A stretch of 64,000 nt of DNA from Daucus carota subsp. sativus (lineage: Eukaryota; Streptophyta; Magnoliopsida; Apiales; Apiaceae), in assembly GCF_001625215.2 (NCBI RefSeq), contig NC_030384.2, forward strand, positions 37,792,390 through 37,856,389. The letters run 5' to 3'. Every line of letters starts with the position of its first letter. The stretch's first letter is position 1. Shown here piece by piece: positions 47,217 to 60,258 of this stretch. The position numbers and the translations under genes are program-made. The notes beneath the pieces are model-generated. The model ran no database searches. It was not told where the DNA came from and worked only from the letters and a program-made list of their open reading frames with translations.

Positions 47217-47337
47217 TCAGTTCAGCATACCAGCCAAGATGAAGAGATCATCCCTCCTCTTGGACTTGTTTGGCGGAACAGCTGCCAAAAAGTATAGTCC
47301 GCGAAACTGTGTTCTGGTCCCTGTATCTTCCGGTACC
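47217..47337 (-). CDS. Orphan terminal-exon-like reading frame
   Basis: After a consensus acceptor (TTCATGTAG) a frame of 39 codons runs to TGA. It includes DTGTRTQFRGLYFLAAVPP and SKRRDDLFILAGMLN, which has the look of a real, conserved C-terminus. I do not recognise it. No matching upstream exon was found between 47338 and the protein disulfide isomerase stop codon at 48426. It could be an alternative last exon of that gene, the end of a gene whose other exons are tiny, or a chance frame. Confidence 0.3.
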
Positions 47338-48425
47338 CTACATGAATAAAAGGAAACCAAAGTGGAAGTATGACCTTTAACTTGTCACCAAAAGAAGCAT
47401 TAGTTCACTTCTATGGTCAAAGGATGGTGTACTAGTGATTTACAATGGTAGAATTACAATACACAACTGAAATTCATATATTGCAAGGACCTGGCCTTGT
47501 CAGTTGTCACAATCATACCATAATCAAAAACCCAAGACTTGTTGTATTACTATACGACTTTTAAATATCCTATTCGAGTTTTCACATTTTATACTATGTT
47601 TTTGAGGTATCCACAAGTTTTTTTCATTGCCAATTAGAAACATTCCTTATACAATATACTAGTTTTTCTTGACGCTAGGATGCTTTCTGTATAAATTTAC
47701 AAGACCATCAAGTATTATTATTTCACATATAAAGCTCTCTTTAAAACATTATATAATCCTGCTTCCAATTTAATTCAAGAACAGCGTAAAGAAATACATT
47801 AATTATTAAAAGTATACTCCAATGTGGAATGTTGTATCATTAGCTTAACTAAATGGTGGGTGGACCAGCTAAATAAAGGGTGGAATACCAAAGGAATCTT
47901 GTTGCATATAAAAATGATTGATCTACTTATTTACTTTACTTAAATTTTATTCGTCCGGACTCCTAAATAGACGATTACCGTTTACAAGGTTTGCTCTAAA
48001 AAATTAATGGTTTGGTCATATTCATCCTTGCTTAAGCGCCACAGAGTACTCTATTAACTTAAATCTTCCTATACAGTTAGAAACCAGCCACCTAAACTCT
48101 ATATGTTTCCATCTATGTGTCCGCCTCGAATTGCTCACAGTCAACAACCTAGAGTTGCCTTGACTTTTAAGGAACTTACTGTACTTGGTGTATAAGTCAG
48201 TCCTCAAAAGAAAAATACGACAGCAAGAAGAAAACATTCTACCTAGTTGAACCAGAAAAGAAAATTACGAACTGGAAGAAAAATTATTTGAAAAGCAAAA
48301 CAGGTAAAAGGACCAAGAATTACCTACCAATATAATTCGGAACAAAAACAATATGCAAATAGTTTTCCTAATGGTTAATAGTCTGTGGGTAAAATAATTT
48401 TCAATCCATAAAATTACCTACTTAT
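47338..48425. other. Stretch between the orphan exon and the protein disulfide isomerase stop
   Basis: AT-rich. It would include the 3' untranslated region of the disulfide isomerase (from 48425 downward). A 72-codon frame at 48022-48237 on the minus strand has no recognisable features and was not called. Confidence 0.4.
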
Positions 48426-51400
48426 TTACAGCTCGTCCTTCGAAAGGGTTTGCTGAACAATTGTTTCACGATGCTTCTGAATAAAAAGTAATATATCTTC
48501 CTTTGTCCTGTCCCCTTGGTACTGCGTCAAAACTCCATTTGCAGACTTAAAGTATAGTGTTGGGTAACCTTTCACGTCAAAAGTCTCGCTCGGTATATCA
48601 TTTGCAGAAGCATCCTATAAAGCAGAAGAAAAAGAAATGTATCATTTAAATGAGTAACATAAGATATGACAAAAAGAATTGAAAAAGTATAACATTCACA
48701 GTACAAACTGGATAAGCATATATAACACACACAATATCATTAGCTAGCATGACAAAAGGAACATGACTGGCATCAATTAACATAACACTTCTTACATGAT
48801 TAGGCTATTGTCGTATAAACAGTAATACATCATAAAATAAGCGATTATTTTGAACAATTAGATGTTTAAACTAGGAAACTTTCATTAATGGAATTTTGTT
48901 AGTATGGTATAGCAATCATAGAAATAGAAAACATCTTCTTTAAAGTAGACGTGGGACTGATTGCTTTTCATGTGCATGTACATGTTCAAGAATTTCTTAT
49001 CAAGTTCCATTTTCTGTAAAAATTATTCTCCAGCAGGTGTATGGGATATGATAGCATGACAATATATGTACATAGATGGATCAGCCATATGACAAGGGGA
49101 CTGCAAAAAATAATAGTTGATCAGTTCTTAACAAAGCATTATAGTGTATGTTACAGTACAAGTTGAAGTACTAGTACACAATTATCCCAGATATATCCAC
49201 ATGAATATAGGATCCCTTCTCACATAGATCCACCACATGTTAAATTGACCTCAGTGAAATAGCATTTATTAAATAAATAAATAGTGACACATATAAAAGT
49301 AAAACTAATAGCACCAACACCACATGACCTGACCAATACTTTAAGATGTAACCACATTTTAAAGGACCAGGAAAATTGACAGATATAAGACAGTTAACAA
49401 CTTACAATCTTTGCAATGACGATTTCAGGATCCTTTGATAATGAGAGGGCAATTTCATCCAAAATTGGAGCCAATTTTTTACAATGTCCGCACCAGGGCG
49501 CATAGAACTCAATAAGAACTGCAGTCAGTCAGACGAAAACTGGGATGATTTAAATCTTTGTCATTATGCTATTTCATGCATTGAGCTATCTTTCCGATAA
49601 AGATGATGATTAAACAGTTAAACTCAATTAATTCTTTATGATGAGAAACAAACAAGCAAATTGGTCTTGGAAAAAAAAAGCAAATTGGAAAAGATGGTGT
49701 AATTGTCATTGTTCAATGAGCAAGAATCAATTTATTTTCTTTTATAGTTTATATCCTAAAATACATCACCAAAGCAATATGGATTGTGGACAGTAAAATA
49801 ATTAATTAAAAAATAAAACTGAAGGGGACCAAGAAAATAGAGCATGTTTCTACTGTGTAGAATTCTAGACTATGACTATGTTTCACCTTCCTCTCAATTT
49901 TTGGATTCTTTTTTTCCTCCAGCATTATCCTCTTAACAGTGGATTATTAAATTATGTTAAATAAAATATTTAGGCCAGCTCTTGCTACTATTATACTTTT
50001 TTATATAAACCTTAACTATCTCTGTCAGAGAATTTGCTCTAATAATACTACTTAATAGTAATTCTGCATGATAAGACCCAACGACATAGAATACTGAATA
50101 CATAAAACAGTTTTTCATTTGGTTTCCTTCCTGATATTTAGAAAAGTGTCATGTATGAAAAAGTACATGAGCAAGCAATTTTCAGCTAATAAAAGTAGTG
50201 TGTAACTGTGTGTCAAAAGGAACATAAGAAATATATGCAACAATTGAAACAATATATGAACTCACCATTTTTTTCAGATTTAGAAACCATGTCTTCGAAG
50301 GTTTCACCAACAACTACCTTCACCGGTTCAGTATTGGCCTCGGGAATAGGCTCTGATTTTAAAAATGGCCGTACATTGCCATCCTGCAGTCATAAGATAT
50401 AGTTAGATGCAATCAAGTTACTACCAAACACCACTTTCTCTTACAACAGCAAATAATTTATCAAATTAAATTACCAGTAAAGGCCGCTAACAAACTAAAA
50501 AGAAAAAAGCATAAAAATGATAAAGTTAAAGCAACCTTGTAATCCTTCACCCATGGCGCAATATGATCAGGCTCCACATGTGCTTTTAGGTATTTCTGTC
50601 CATCATTGGTCTGGATAACAATGACTGGCACATGCTCGTCTTTAACACCATAAAACTGCTCATTTGAACCATTACATATTAGCATAATAAAATTAAATTG
50701 TACACATACTACCAAGAATATGACTTGCCTGAAAAGCTTGTGCACTAGTCTCAACGTCTCCCATAAGAAAAATTATTCCCTGTCCCTTGAATTGTTGAGC
50801 GACCTCGTGTAGTTTCGATTTAAAAACATCAAAAAGATCGCTACTGAAGTTCATAAACAGCAAAGCCTACAAGACCAGTTATTCTTAATAGTTTTGTTTC
50901 CAGTTCAAATAAATATTAGGAAGAAAAAAACACACTCTAAATGTTTACAATGTAAACTATAGAGACAAGCTGCACTGGAGCAAAATTGAAATGCTATATG
51001 TTGAATGTCAACAAGTAGGAATACAGAAACCAACACAGAAAAATGAAATATACAATCAACTCATCAACTTCCATGAATCACGTCTTTAGACAAAAAAAAA
51101 AGAGGAAAAACAACTTTGCGCCGGTTTCAAAGTCCATATTATTTTTCTGGTGTGCTTGTCAAATAACAACATATGACCTAAAAATTGACTCTGAAGTATA
51201 AGTTAAATTTCTAATAAAATATTAATAACAAGAAAGTAAACTTATTTTAGTAACTTGATTAAAAAAATTATGTAACTTGATATTAAAAAAATTATGTAAC
51301 TTGACAGGACAAGATTTGATATTATTCTCACACATGTAACTTTTACTGTGTAATGTTTGTTATATGTCATTATTATTTTAATTTTAAAAACTTATGATCG

Positions 51401-53468
51401 AAATAAATAACAGCTTTTACACTAAAGGGAAGTACTTTACTTAAAAGTTATAAATTTGACAAGTGAACTTTTCAAGGTAAGCCAGTCAGGCCCTAAAACA
51501 TCTGGTTTAATCTTGAGAATAAAGTTGATCTACAAGGAATCAGATTTTCTCAAAAGCATTAAGAAGAAGAAATGTAAGATGCTCGGATAACATCCAATTT
51601 TTCTACTGATCAGACACTTTTTTCCGCATTCAAATGACAAACAGAATCACACTAACCTTTGCATCGGGACTGTTGAAGAATTTTATAATGGAGGGATGAT
51701 TGCTAGGGTCTTTGTTAAACAGTGTTACCAGAGGAAGACTTGATTCTTGAACCGATTTTTCCAAAGTTTCAACATTAAAATCCTGCAATCATTGGTCTAT
51801 ATCTTAGATCTGGACCACTCTCCACGTCTAGTAAAGAAACTACATACTGTAAATAAAGCATTACTGCCTACATAAATAAAAAAGAAACAATAAATTAACC
51901 TGAAAATCAACAACGAGCTCATCAAATGGCTTAAGCAACCTGATTGTAGGTTCAGACAATGACGAGTCACCACGTGGCAAGTGTTTTGCATCCAATGTAT
52001 GACCAAACTCATAGTCTGACCGCAACTTCTCAGAAAGAGTTGTGAAATTTTTAAACTTTTCTCCAGAGAATTCTGGGAAAATTCCGACCTGATCAACATA
52101 TATTTATAAGTACAACTTTTCTAGGTCCACAGAAATACAATAAGAATTTGAGAAACAACTGTCGAGATCCTTACAACAGCAATTTTGTTGTCAACAATAA
52201 GCTTGTCAGCATCCTCAGTAGACTTTATTTCTGTAGAAGCAGGACCACTTTGTTTCTTTAAATAGGTAACTATGCCATCTGCCTCACGAGGTCCTTTGTA
52301 ATCTTGAATGATCGTCCCTCCATTTCTGACGATTTTAAGGGTCGGAAAACCTCTGATTTCATACTCACGTGCTAAAGCTTTGTTTCCCTCTTCATTGGCA
52401 TCAACTTTTGCTAGTACGACTGGAGGATCATGACTACTCAGTTTTTTAGCAGCTTTCTCATACTGCAAGAGATTGAATATTATCGAAGTTCACCCAAAAA
52501 ACAAAATACATCATCATTGTCTGGTGAGTATGAAGAATTTCTATCACACAATTCAGAAATTAAAAGTATAATTACCTGAGGAGCAAGTTTCTTGCAGTGA
52601 CCACACCTATCAACCATAATGAAAAATTTTGCATTATATACATTTAACATGATTAGAAGATATAAAATGTAATGACACGTTTGAGTCATTGTTAGATAGT
52701 CAATTATAATCAAGGATTCCCCATATGGTGAAAATAGAAGTAATAACTAGAATATTGAGTATAAACTGAAAAAGTAAGGAAAGTATATGACACATTAATA
52801 TGTTAATAATATTACAGAAGATATAATTTTACTGCCGCAACTATATTCGGGAAATACATTCTCAAAGGCTTTTTGTATAATGCAAATATGCAATTACTTG
52901 TACTATCAATAGGACCTTAGAGACTCCACTCCAACGGTACTTAATTTCCGAACAAAGTGATCAATGGAACTAGCAAAAGAATTGCATATTTTCTGTTTAA
53001 TTCTGTTTAAGTATATATTCATTAAGGTGAACAGCTCAACATTTAGTCAACAAAATAAGCATAAGAAAACTTAACCAGAAAACCGATCATCATAATCACA
53101 TTTAAGATCATCATACTCACAATTCCTAACAACCGCAAAAAATAAATCACATAAAAAAACCGAAATCGAGTACACAACAAACTATAAATACGCAAGCTAA
53201 ATAGCTAATACAGGTAGCTCAGATCATACACAGTAATTCACGAAATTCAATTAGAACGAAACAAAATGTAAATCACAAAATCAAATATAAAATGGGAAGG
53301 AGAAGCTGATTACCAAGGAGCGTAGAATTCAACGACTACGAAGTTGTATTTGGCAACGATTTGAGTGAAATTAGTGGAATCGAGTGTCAGTACAAACTTT
53401 TTTTTAGCGGAGACTACGATGACGGAGTAGAATAATAAAGTTATGATCATCGGAACCCTAGACGCCAT
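48426..53468 (-). CDS. PDI: Protein disulfide isomerase, ER (PDIL1-type)
   Basis: Oxidises and reshuffles disulfide bonds of secretory proteins in the ER. Ten exons join in phase to 488 aa: 53468-53314, 52606-52576, 52462-52175, 52088-51900, 51782-51657, 50866-50729, 50655-50536, 50383-50266, 49518-49406, 48614-48426. A signal peptide ([20 protein letters not shown]) is followed by thioredoxin domain a with CGHC at residues 53-56, inactive domains b and b', domain a' with CGHC at 398-401, and the C-terminal retention signal KDEL (485-488). The domain order a-b-b'-a' and length fit the classical class. The first active site is encoded by a 31-bp exon. Intron 6 (50728-50656) begins with GC instead of GT (CAG then GCAAGT), a known minor intron type. 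Confidence 0.96.
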
Positions 53469-54620
53469 TGCCGGAGCTGTGAAGGTGAGCTAGCCTGAGA
53501 TGGTGATGAAACAGCGTGTAACTAACTTCTGTTTACTTGTAGTTTCTCTAATCTTTTGGTTATTGTAATTGTTTTTTCTCGGAGAGGCTGAGTCATCAAT
53601 TTTTTTTTTTTGGATTTGTTTAAGATACTCTAAAATAATCGAATTCTGTTTGATTACGTATTTTCTGAATTCGAACTCAGTTTGTTTTAAATAATTGAGC
53701 TGGACGAGTAAGAATCAAGGATATTTGTTGTAATTTTGTTCAAACCTGTTTCGCTGTTTAGAAAAATATAATTATTTTATAATTTTTTAATATTTTTATA
53801 TTAAAATTTAATACGGAGAAAATAATAACTTGGCATGAATTTTGATATTGAAATTTGTCATAATTTTTTGCAAAACCTAAGTGAACATATATTTTTTTTT
53901 AAATCAGTTTTAGAAAAGCTACTTTTAGATTTTAAATATAATTATTTATTCATGTCTTCTACTATTTAATAATTAATATTTATAATTCTATTGGTTTCAA
54001 AAAAAATATTTTATAATTCTATAAATCAAATACCGTTAGAACTCAACTTCTACTATGTATGCCACTGAAATTGCAAATAATTTTTAACCATTTTAATTTT
54101 TACCTATCAGATTATAAAGGCTCGATGCACTCATAGATCTGTAGACAGAAACAAGTGTGCTATATAATGAAACAGAAAGCATGAACAAAGGTAACTTGAA
54201 ACTTTAGCAAGGAATCACTATCAAAATTGTTATGCTACACTGATCCTTCTGTTTTTCATATAAACAACTTACCAACGAATCATCCACTTACCAGAGCAAA
54301 AAATGAAATAATTAACCGATTCTTGTATAAATCCTACATAACTAGTCCCTACCTTAACTAGTTCAGAGGGGTTGAAAAAACCGAAAACTGAAAATAAAAT
54401 TCTACCTATGTGATTGAGAGGGTGTATCAGCACCAGGAATGAGAATCTTGAAGGCTGAACTAAACAAAACATCCTTAAACAGTCTACAACTATGCATGTT
54501 TTGCTAACCTTCGAGTTCTTCAAAAGTTCTTCTGCCCTCGGAAAATCTTTGCCTTCACTAGCCTGACTCTAATCTGTACATCGTCTAATCTTGAATGTAA
54601 ACTTCTCATTTTCTACCCAG
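53469..54620. other. Intergenic region
   Basis: 53469-53600 is the disulfide isomerase leader and promoter. 53600-54120 is AT-rich with no features recognised. 54120-54620 is probably the 3' untranslated region of the DUF630/DUF632 gene. Confidence 0.5.
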
Positions 54621-57600
54621 CTAATTGCCCTCTCCGGAAGTTTGTGGCCTTACTTGTGCATGAGCTTTCAAAGCCTCTGAGGAGAAGTTCTCAAGAGCCT
54701 TGAATATTGGGACCAAACCTCCTTGTAAACTACTAGACGCTGCATCGTGCACCAACTTCATAGCATCACTGTGTCGTATTCTCTCTTCTTCTAATCGCTT
54801 TCTCATCGAATCCAAGTCTACTTTAAGATCATCATGACGTGAGATTCCACTGTCTGAGGCAGCAATTGATTTTCCTGACACTCCGTCTTGTTTCCGCCCT
54901 GGCTTCACCCTCTCACCATGAAGCCCTTTCATCCGCTTGTCATAATCTTTTGCAAGAAACTCTGCTTTGAGCCTGTGACGTTGCTCTTCGTCTTGCCTCT
55001 CCCACAGTTTCCGCAAATTTGATGCAAAATGCTGCATAGAATTAGAAACTCCGTCTTCATTCATAACTTCCATTGCTTGGTGCCAATCATGGCATGTTGC
55101 AAAAATCAGAGGAGCTCCAATACGTCCCGGGGAGAAGGGTACAATTCCATCAGACGTTACTTCTGGTTCATAATTTAGACATTGAAAAAGCCATCCATTT
55201 AAAGACTGAACGTAAGACTTTTGAGCTGTAATCCAATCGTTGAAATTAGAGCACCAACTGCGGAGCTCCATTTCAAGTTCAATAGTGGCTCTCAACCTCG
55301 AATCTTTTTGAAATCCAGTGTTAGATCTCAACGTTCGTGTTTTACTATCCATAATAGCTTGAAACTGCTTCCGGTGACACTTGAGCATCAACTTCCACAT
55401 CCTTGTAAGCCTGCAAACATATAGATATCAGATATCAAAGAGGTGCCATCAAGTACAAGACCAAGGGATATTCAAGAACTCGCGGGTTTTTTCCCTGGTA
55501 AATTAAACCCAATTTTTCATTAAAGCCATAACTATAATTTATTCCGAAACTAAAAGTTATGAATTAAAATTTTTATTAACTAACAACAGCAAGGTATAAT
55601 AGTTGTTGCACTGACTAGTGACTACTGACTCAGAAAAAGCCAATTCATTAGAGACAAAACCACTTTGTCCCAGTTTCTTTCTTGCACTTCATGCATTTTA
55701 GCACCCTTGGGTCGCAAGCACAAATGTAATTTATTACTTAAAACTGCAACCTACCAAATCAACATGTAAAACATTCCCTTTTTACACAAAGAATATACAT
55801 ATATAAGCGACAGAGCAAGGAACCTTAGATATTCTAAGAGAAAAAAAATAAATCTAAACAGGTAAACAGATGCATGTGACCTTGTGTGCATATGCTACTT
55901 ATAATTATCGTTCATAGAAATTTATTATCCATACCCATGAATCAATGTTGTGATCCGGGGTTGCAGTTCCTCATCCCTCAACTTGTGAATTCTGCTTGAG
56001 ATGGCCTCGATACCTCTCATGCAAACATTAAGCTTTGTTAGTAATCTCCTTACAGATGCTCGTGTTGCATCAATTTTGCTGGACTCCGCCCCCTTGTCAT
56101 CCAAAGCTTTAAGTTTCTTGCATAACTTCTCATAAACAAGTCGTAGCCTTTCTTCGACCTACATTCCATAACCATTTATATTTTTTCATTAGAATTAAAA
56201 TCCTTTCTTAAAGTGCTGAAATTGCACACCAGAATTTACAATACAATTTAAAAGCGACTGAACAGACATGATACATTAAAGCATGATGAGATCACTGGCC
56301 ACCTGATACTTTCAGGAAAGAAAAGTCCAATTGAAGTACATATTGTGTAGCACATGTAAAAACCTTTTAAACCTGTGCATATATTGTAGATAGTATAAGA
56401 TAACTATTTATTTTATAAAGAGATTTTTTGGTTTTTTCAGATTAAATTTAATTTCTTCAAAAATGTATCGCCACAAGTAGTTGTTTTTTTTTTTGTATAA
56501 GGTATTACAACATAAGTCACTGCATGACTGGAATCTTTAAACAAGTTTTTAAGTTAATTAAGAGAAGTTAAATTTCGGTGTGTTCTGTAACAGCGGGTAT
56601 CAATTATTTAGGAGTAAGGGAGCAATATCATCAATTCATTAAATTTAAAAGATATGTTGGATCTGGTAAAAAGTGAAAATAAAAAAACTACTAAAGAAAT
56701 TGACAGCCCCCAACGTATTTAAATTTACTTTAGACTAATTCGACCCTACAAGTACAGGAGTGAACTATCCATTTGATACGACAAAACTTCTCTGCAAAAC
56801 ACTCAGTGTTGCAGGCTATAAATGACAATTTGACATCAAGCATAAATTATTCACTATGATGATGTGTATGGAACTATGGATAGAATTTAGCTTCATATAT
56901 ACCTTAACTTCCTTATATAGCTTTTTTTCCCATGCATAGAGCTCTTCCAAAATAGATGAGATGTTGCCATACTCGACATTTGTGTCCTTTTCAGAATTCT
57001 CATAATAAGATCTTGCAAGCTTTATTGTCTTTGAATTCACTCTTACTGAAGGCCTAGAACTAGCTAATGACGATGCCGAAGAAGGTGCTTTCCGATGCAT
57101 AATTCTGGACAGCGCCACTGCAAAAAGACATATAGTTCATAAAAGTAGCAAGACATAAGGTGAGAGATGATGACAAAGATTATAACTACATGCTTATGAC
57201 GTTTATTTATGAAACTGCGTAACCTCTAAACGTTGACAGACAAAGACATTAAATATCTAGCAGGTGTAGCATTATTATCAAAGGTGAGGAGTTCAGTTGT
57301 AGATACTAAAACAAAATCTAATCTCATGAAAGTTAAAGAAACAAAAAGTGAAACACATGAACACATATTTCTAATCATTAACAAGCTGGTACACTGGATG
57401 AAATTTCTTGATCACCATATGTAAATCAAATTTGGGACCGCGAGTCCAGAATACTTCTGTAAGCTAAGATCGTACAATGAACTCGTATAAGTATAGTCTG
57501 AGAATCAAATGATAGGTATATATAAACCATTCAATAAATGGATAGAACGAACTTTTTGGAAACAGCCTACTGTGTAAAGTTCCCAAACAAAGAGTAAGGT

Positions 57601-60258
57601 GCTGTAGTAAAATGTGGCTCTTATAAACGCTTAAAAAGGAAACATTATGGTTATATGAAGCTATTCCTGTACAAGAATTGAACATTCAAATATCGGCTTT
57701 AGATATAAGTATTTTTATATTCAGTGGTGCAACCGAAAATTCCATAGGTAAGCCAGTAACACGTTTTGGGATTCAGCAGCACGGAGTCATGGACTAAAAG
57801 TGCTTAAAAAGCCAATAGTTTGTTCTTCAAATTTTAAGTAACTAGCCTATAGATTATTCTTCACTAGTCCAGTAAACTAGTAGATAGCTCATCCTTCAAT
57901 GTTTTAGTACCTACTGATAGGTCACGGCTAATTGAATAATCTAACTAATTAGGCTTCTAGAGCCTTTGACATTGTTCCTGTATAGTCTCTTTAAACTTCT
58001 GAACCGCTGTCCTGCATCACCTACACTAATCATTAATCTTCCCACCATTTCGTCTACAAGCATTGTACGACACCATTCCATCCCCTTAGATAACACGTAA
58101 ATTATAGCAACATAGTTACCATTTTCCAATTCACAATTTATATATACTATTAATCCTATTTGCGATGAGAAATGTTTCAAGTTCATATGAATATGCAAAT
58201 GATATATTACAATAGGAAGTTTTAGGATTTCGAGAAAAAATTAGCAATGTGTATCCAGCATATTACATAATAAAAAAATTTTAAAGGCACCAACTTCCCG
58301 ATATCATACATTCTTTCAATCTGATTGACATATCAATGATTTCAAGTTGATATTGTATGTGTTCATAGGGAAAGGATGCTCGAGAAATTCAAGCAAGTAA
58401 TCAGTCAGCAATATATAACAAGATTGGACTAGAAGAAAACCACAGTTCCATCCATACCTTTGAGTGCAGTTGACTTTGGTAGATAGGGTAGCTTCCCGAC
58501 CTCAAGCATCAATGCGACCTCTTTCCCATGACTAGATGCAATCTCAAATTCATTCTTAATTTCACCAACCACCTCCTGAATATCTCGAGAACCATGAGTA
58601 GATAATGTCGTTAAACTACTCGTCTTTGATGATTCAACATCGTGAATTGACACCTCTTCCACCTCAAAACTGACCTCTCTTTTCTGCACATAATCATCCT
58701 CTGAGCTCATTGTCACAACTGTATCCGGACTGCCTTCTTCACCTTTTGCAGAACTTGATGATTTTGCCTCATTATTTCGTGATGGTCCTGCTCTAGAAGT
58801 GCCCTCACTTTGAAATGATGGCATGGCCTTCTTACCTCCGTCATTGCGTGATGGAATTGCCTTTGTATCTCCGTCATTGTGGGATGGTATTGCCCTTGAA
58901 GCATCATTACTGTGAGACGGTACCGTCCTTGGACTACCCTCACTACCATGCGACCGAACAGCCCTTGAACCATCGCCTTTTTTTGGTGGCATTGGTTTAG
59001 GATTTCTCTTTACATTCTCATTCACATTTTTTTGCTTCTGAACTTCTTTAATGATCTCAGTTTCCGTTTCTTCTTCTAAATCAGGAATTCCCTCCCTTTC
59101 CCTTACTTCATCCGAATTTGGACTACTAGCAATAGATCCATACACACTCTGAGTATAATTACCTAGATAACCATTCTCATAACCATATCCATCAAAAGGG
59201 TTTAAAAAATCCCATCCAGAAACACTTGGGGCAGGAGGCGGAGGTGGAAGTGGATCAGCTTGAGAACTAGTTCTGTTACTTGGGGGAGGCCTTTCTGGTG
59301 GTGAACTTGTTAGAAACCCAAAGAACCCCCCACTTGCATCAGGGTACCCTGAGTATGAATTTGCAGAGGCATATGGTCCTTCACCATGAATCACAGTACG
59401 AACAGATGGCCCAGAGCTTCTCATGTAATATGCATATGAATTTGAACTCCCTCCATACTGTCCCCAACCTGTTCCATAGGGTTGATCTTCGACATTCATT
59501 CCATAAGGTTGATCCGCAACATTCATTCCATAAGGTTCATCCACGACATTCATTCCATAAGGTTCATCCACAACATTCATAGCATAAGGCGGATTCATCC
59601 CATAACCATACGGCTGCCAAGCTGATTGAGGGGGTGGATTAAAATTTGACTCATAACCATTAGGCCCCCAAGGAGGATATCTATCTACTCCATAACCATT
59701 AGGCTCCCTTCCAGGATATCCATCCACTCCATAACCCTCGGGCTGAAAACCTCTTTGACGAGGTGGAGAAGCCTTTCTACCCCTATTTCTTGGACTATCA
59801 TCATCATCTTCTTCGTCATCAATGTGAATGTGTCCATCATCTAAATGAATATGACCAGAAGACGAATCCAAGTCAGAATCCGATAAATGCAAATGACCAT
59901 CCTCATCATCATCAACCCTCAAATGACCATGAGAAATCGACCCCGAATCCGAAGTACTCTTGCGGTGCTCACCACCAACATTCCTACTAGTACTCCCCAA
60001 ATTCCTACTTCTCCCCCTTTTCCCCTCATCAGAGGGCAATGTAAGCACAGGCGAATCCAAAGGCGATTCGCCAACCACAATCTCTTCATCAACAAACCGA
60101 CGGAGCGCCTCACCAACATCAATCAAAGAACGAAAATACAGTATATGTGCAGTAGAAAGAGCATACCTATGATCAACTGCAGCTTTAATTAGTTCTTTTC
60201 TCTCCCTACACCTAATCACTAATGGCAAGTCATCAACTTTAGACCCTCCACAACCCAT
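54621..60258 (-). CDS. DUF630/DUF632 protein (NRG2 / REL2-like)
   Basis: Plant-specific protein whose relatives act in nitrate signalling (NRG2) and leaf rolling (REL2). Four exons join in phase to 1009 aa: 60258-58458, 57117-56903, 56158-55935, 55410-54621. The start MGCGGSKVDDLPLV (DUF630, about residues 1-60) carries Gly2 and Cys3, the usual myristoylation and palmitoylation pair, so plasma-membrane anchoring is likely. A long low-complexity middle follows: His/Asp-rich (GHIHLDDGHIHIDDEEDDDD), Gly/Tyr/Pro-rich with decapeptide repeats, and a run of prolines. DUF632 spans roughly residues 590-950 (SRIMHRKAPSSASS, LEELYAWEKKLYKEVKVEER, LTRMWKLMLKCHRKQFQAI). An in-frame ATG 30 codons upstream exists, but MGCGGSK is the family start. 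Near the end, GTAAGG at about 54647 could act as a donor, so the last 12 residues are less certain. Confidence 0.92.
58760..58990 (-). repeat. Degenerate 13-codon repeat in the DUF630/DUF632 gene
   Basis: About six units of the type SRAIPSHNDGD follow one another (RTVPSHSNDAS, RAIPSHNDGDT, KAIPSRNDGGK, KAMPSFQSEGTS, RAGPSRNNEAK). Ser/Lys/Arg-rich and presumably unstructured; possible phosphorylation region (inference). Confidence 0.75.
59430..59625 (-). repeat. Decapeptide-coding tandem repeat in the DUF630/DUF632 gene
   Basis: Four successive 30-bp units encode the pattern PYGMNVVDE / PYGMNVADQ / PYGMNVEDQ, preceded by a related PYGYGMNPPYAMNVVDE. The units are nearly identical in DNA (CCATAAGGTTCATCCACGAC on the plus strand). 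They lie in the disordered middle of the protein, in frame. Confidence 0.85.

Noticed and set aside
59280-60192. Several plus-strand frames opposite the NRG2-like exon
   Set aside because: They are antisense shadows of low-complexity coding sequence.
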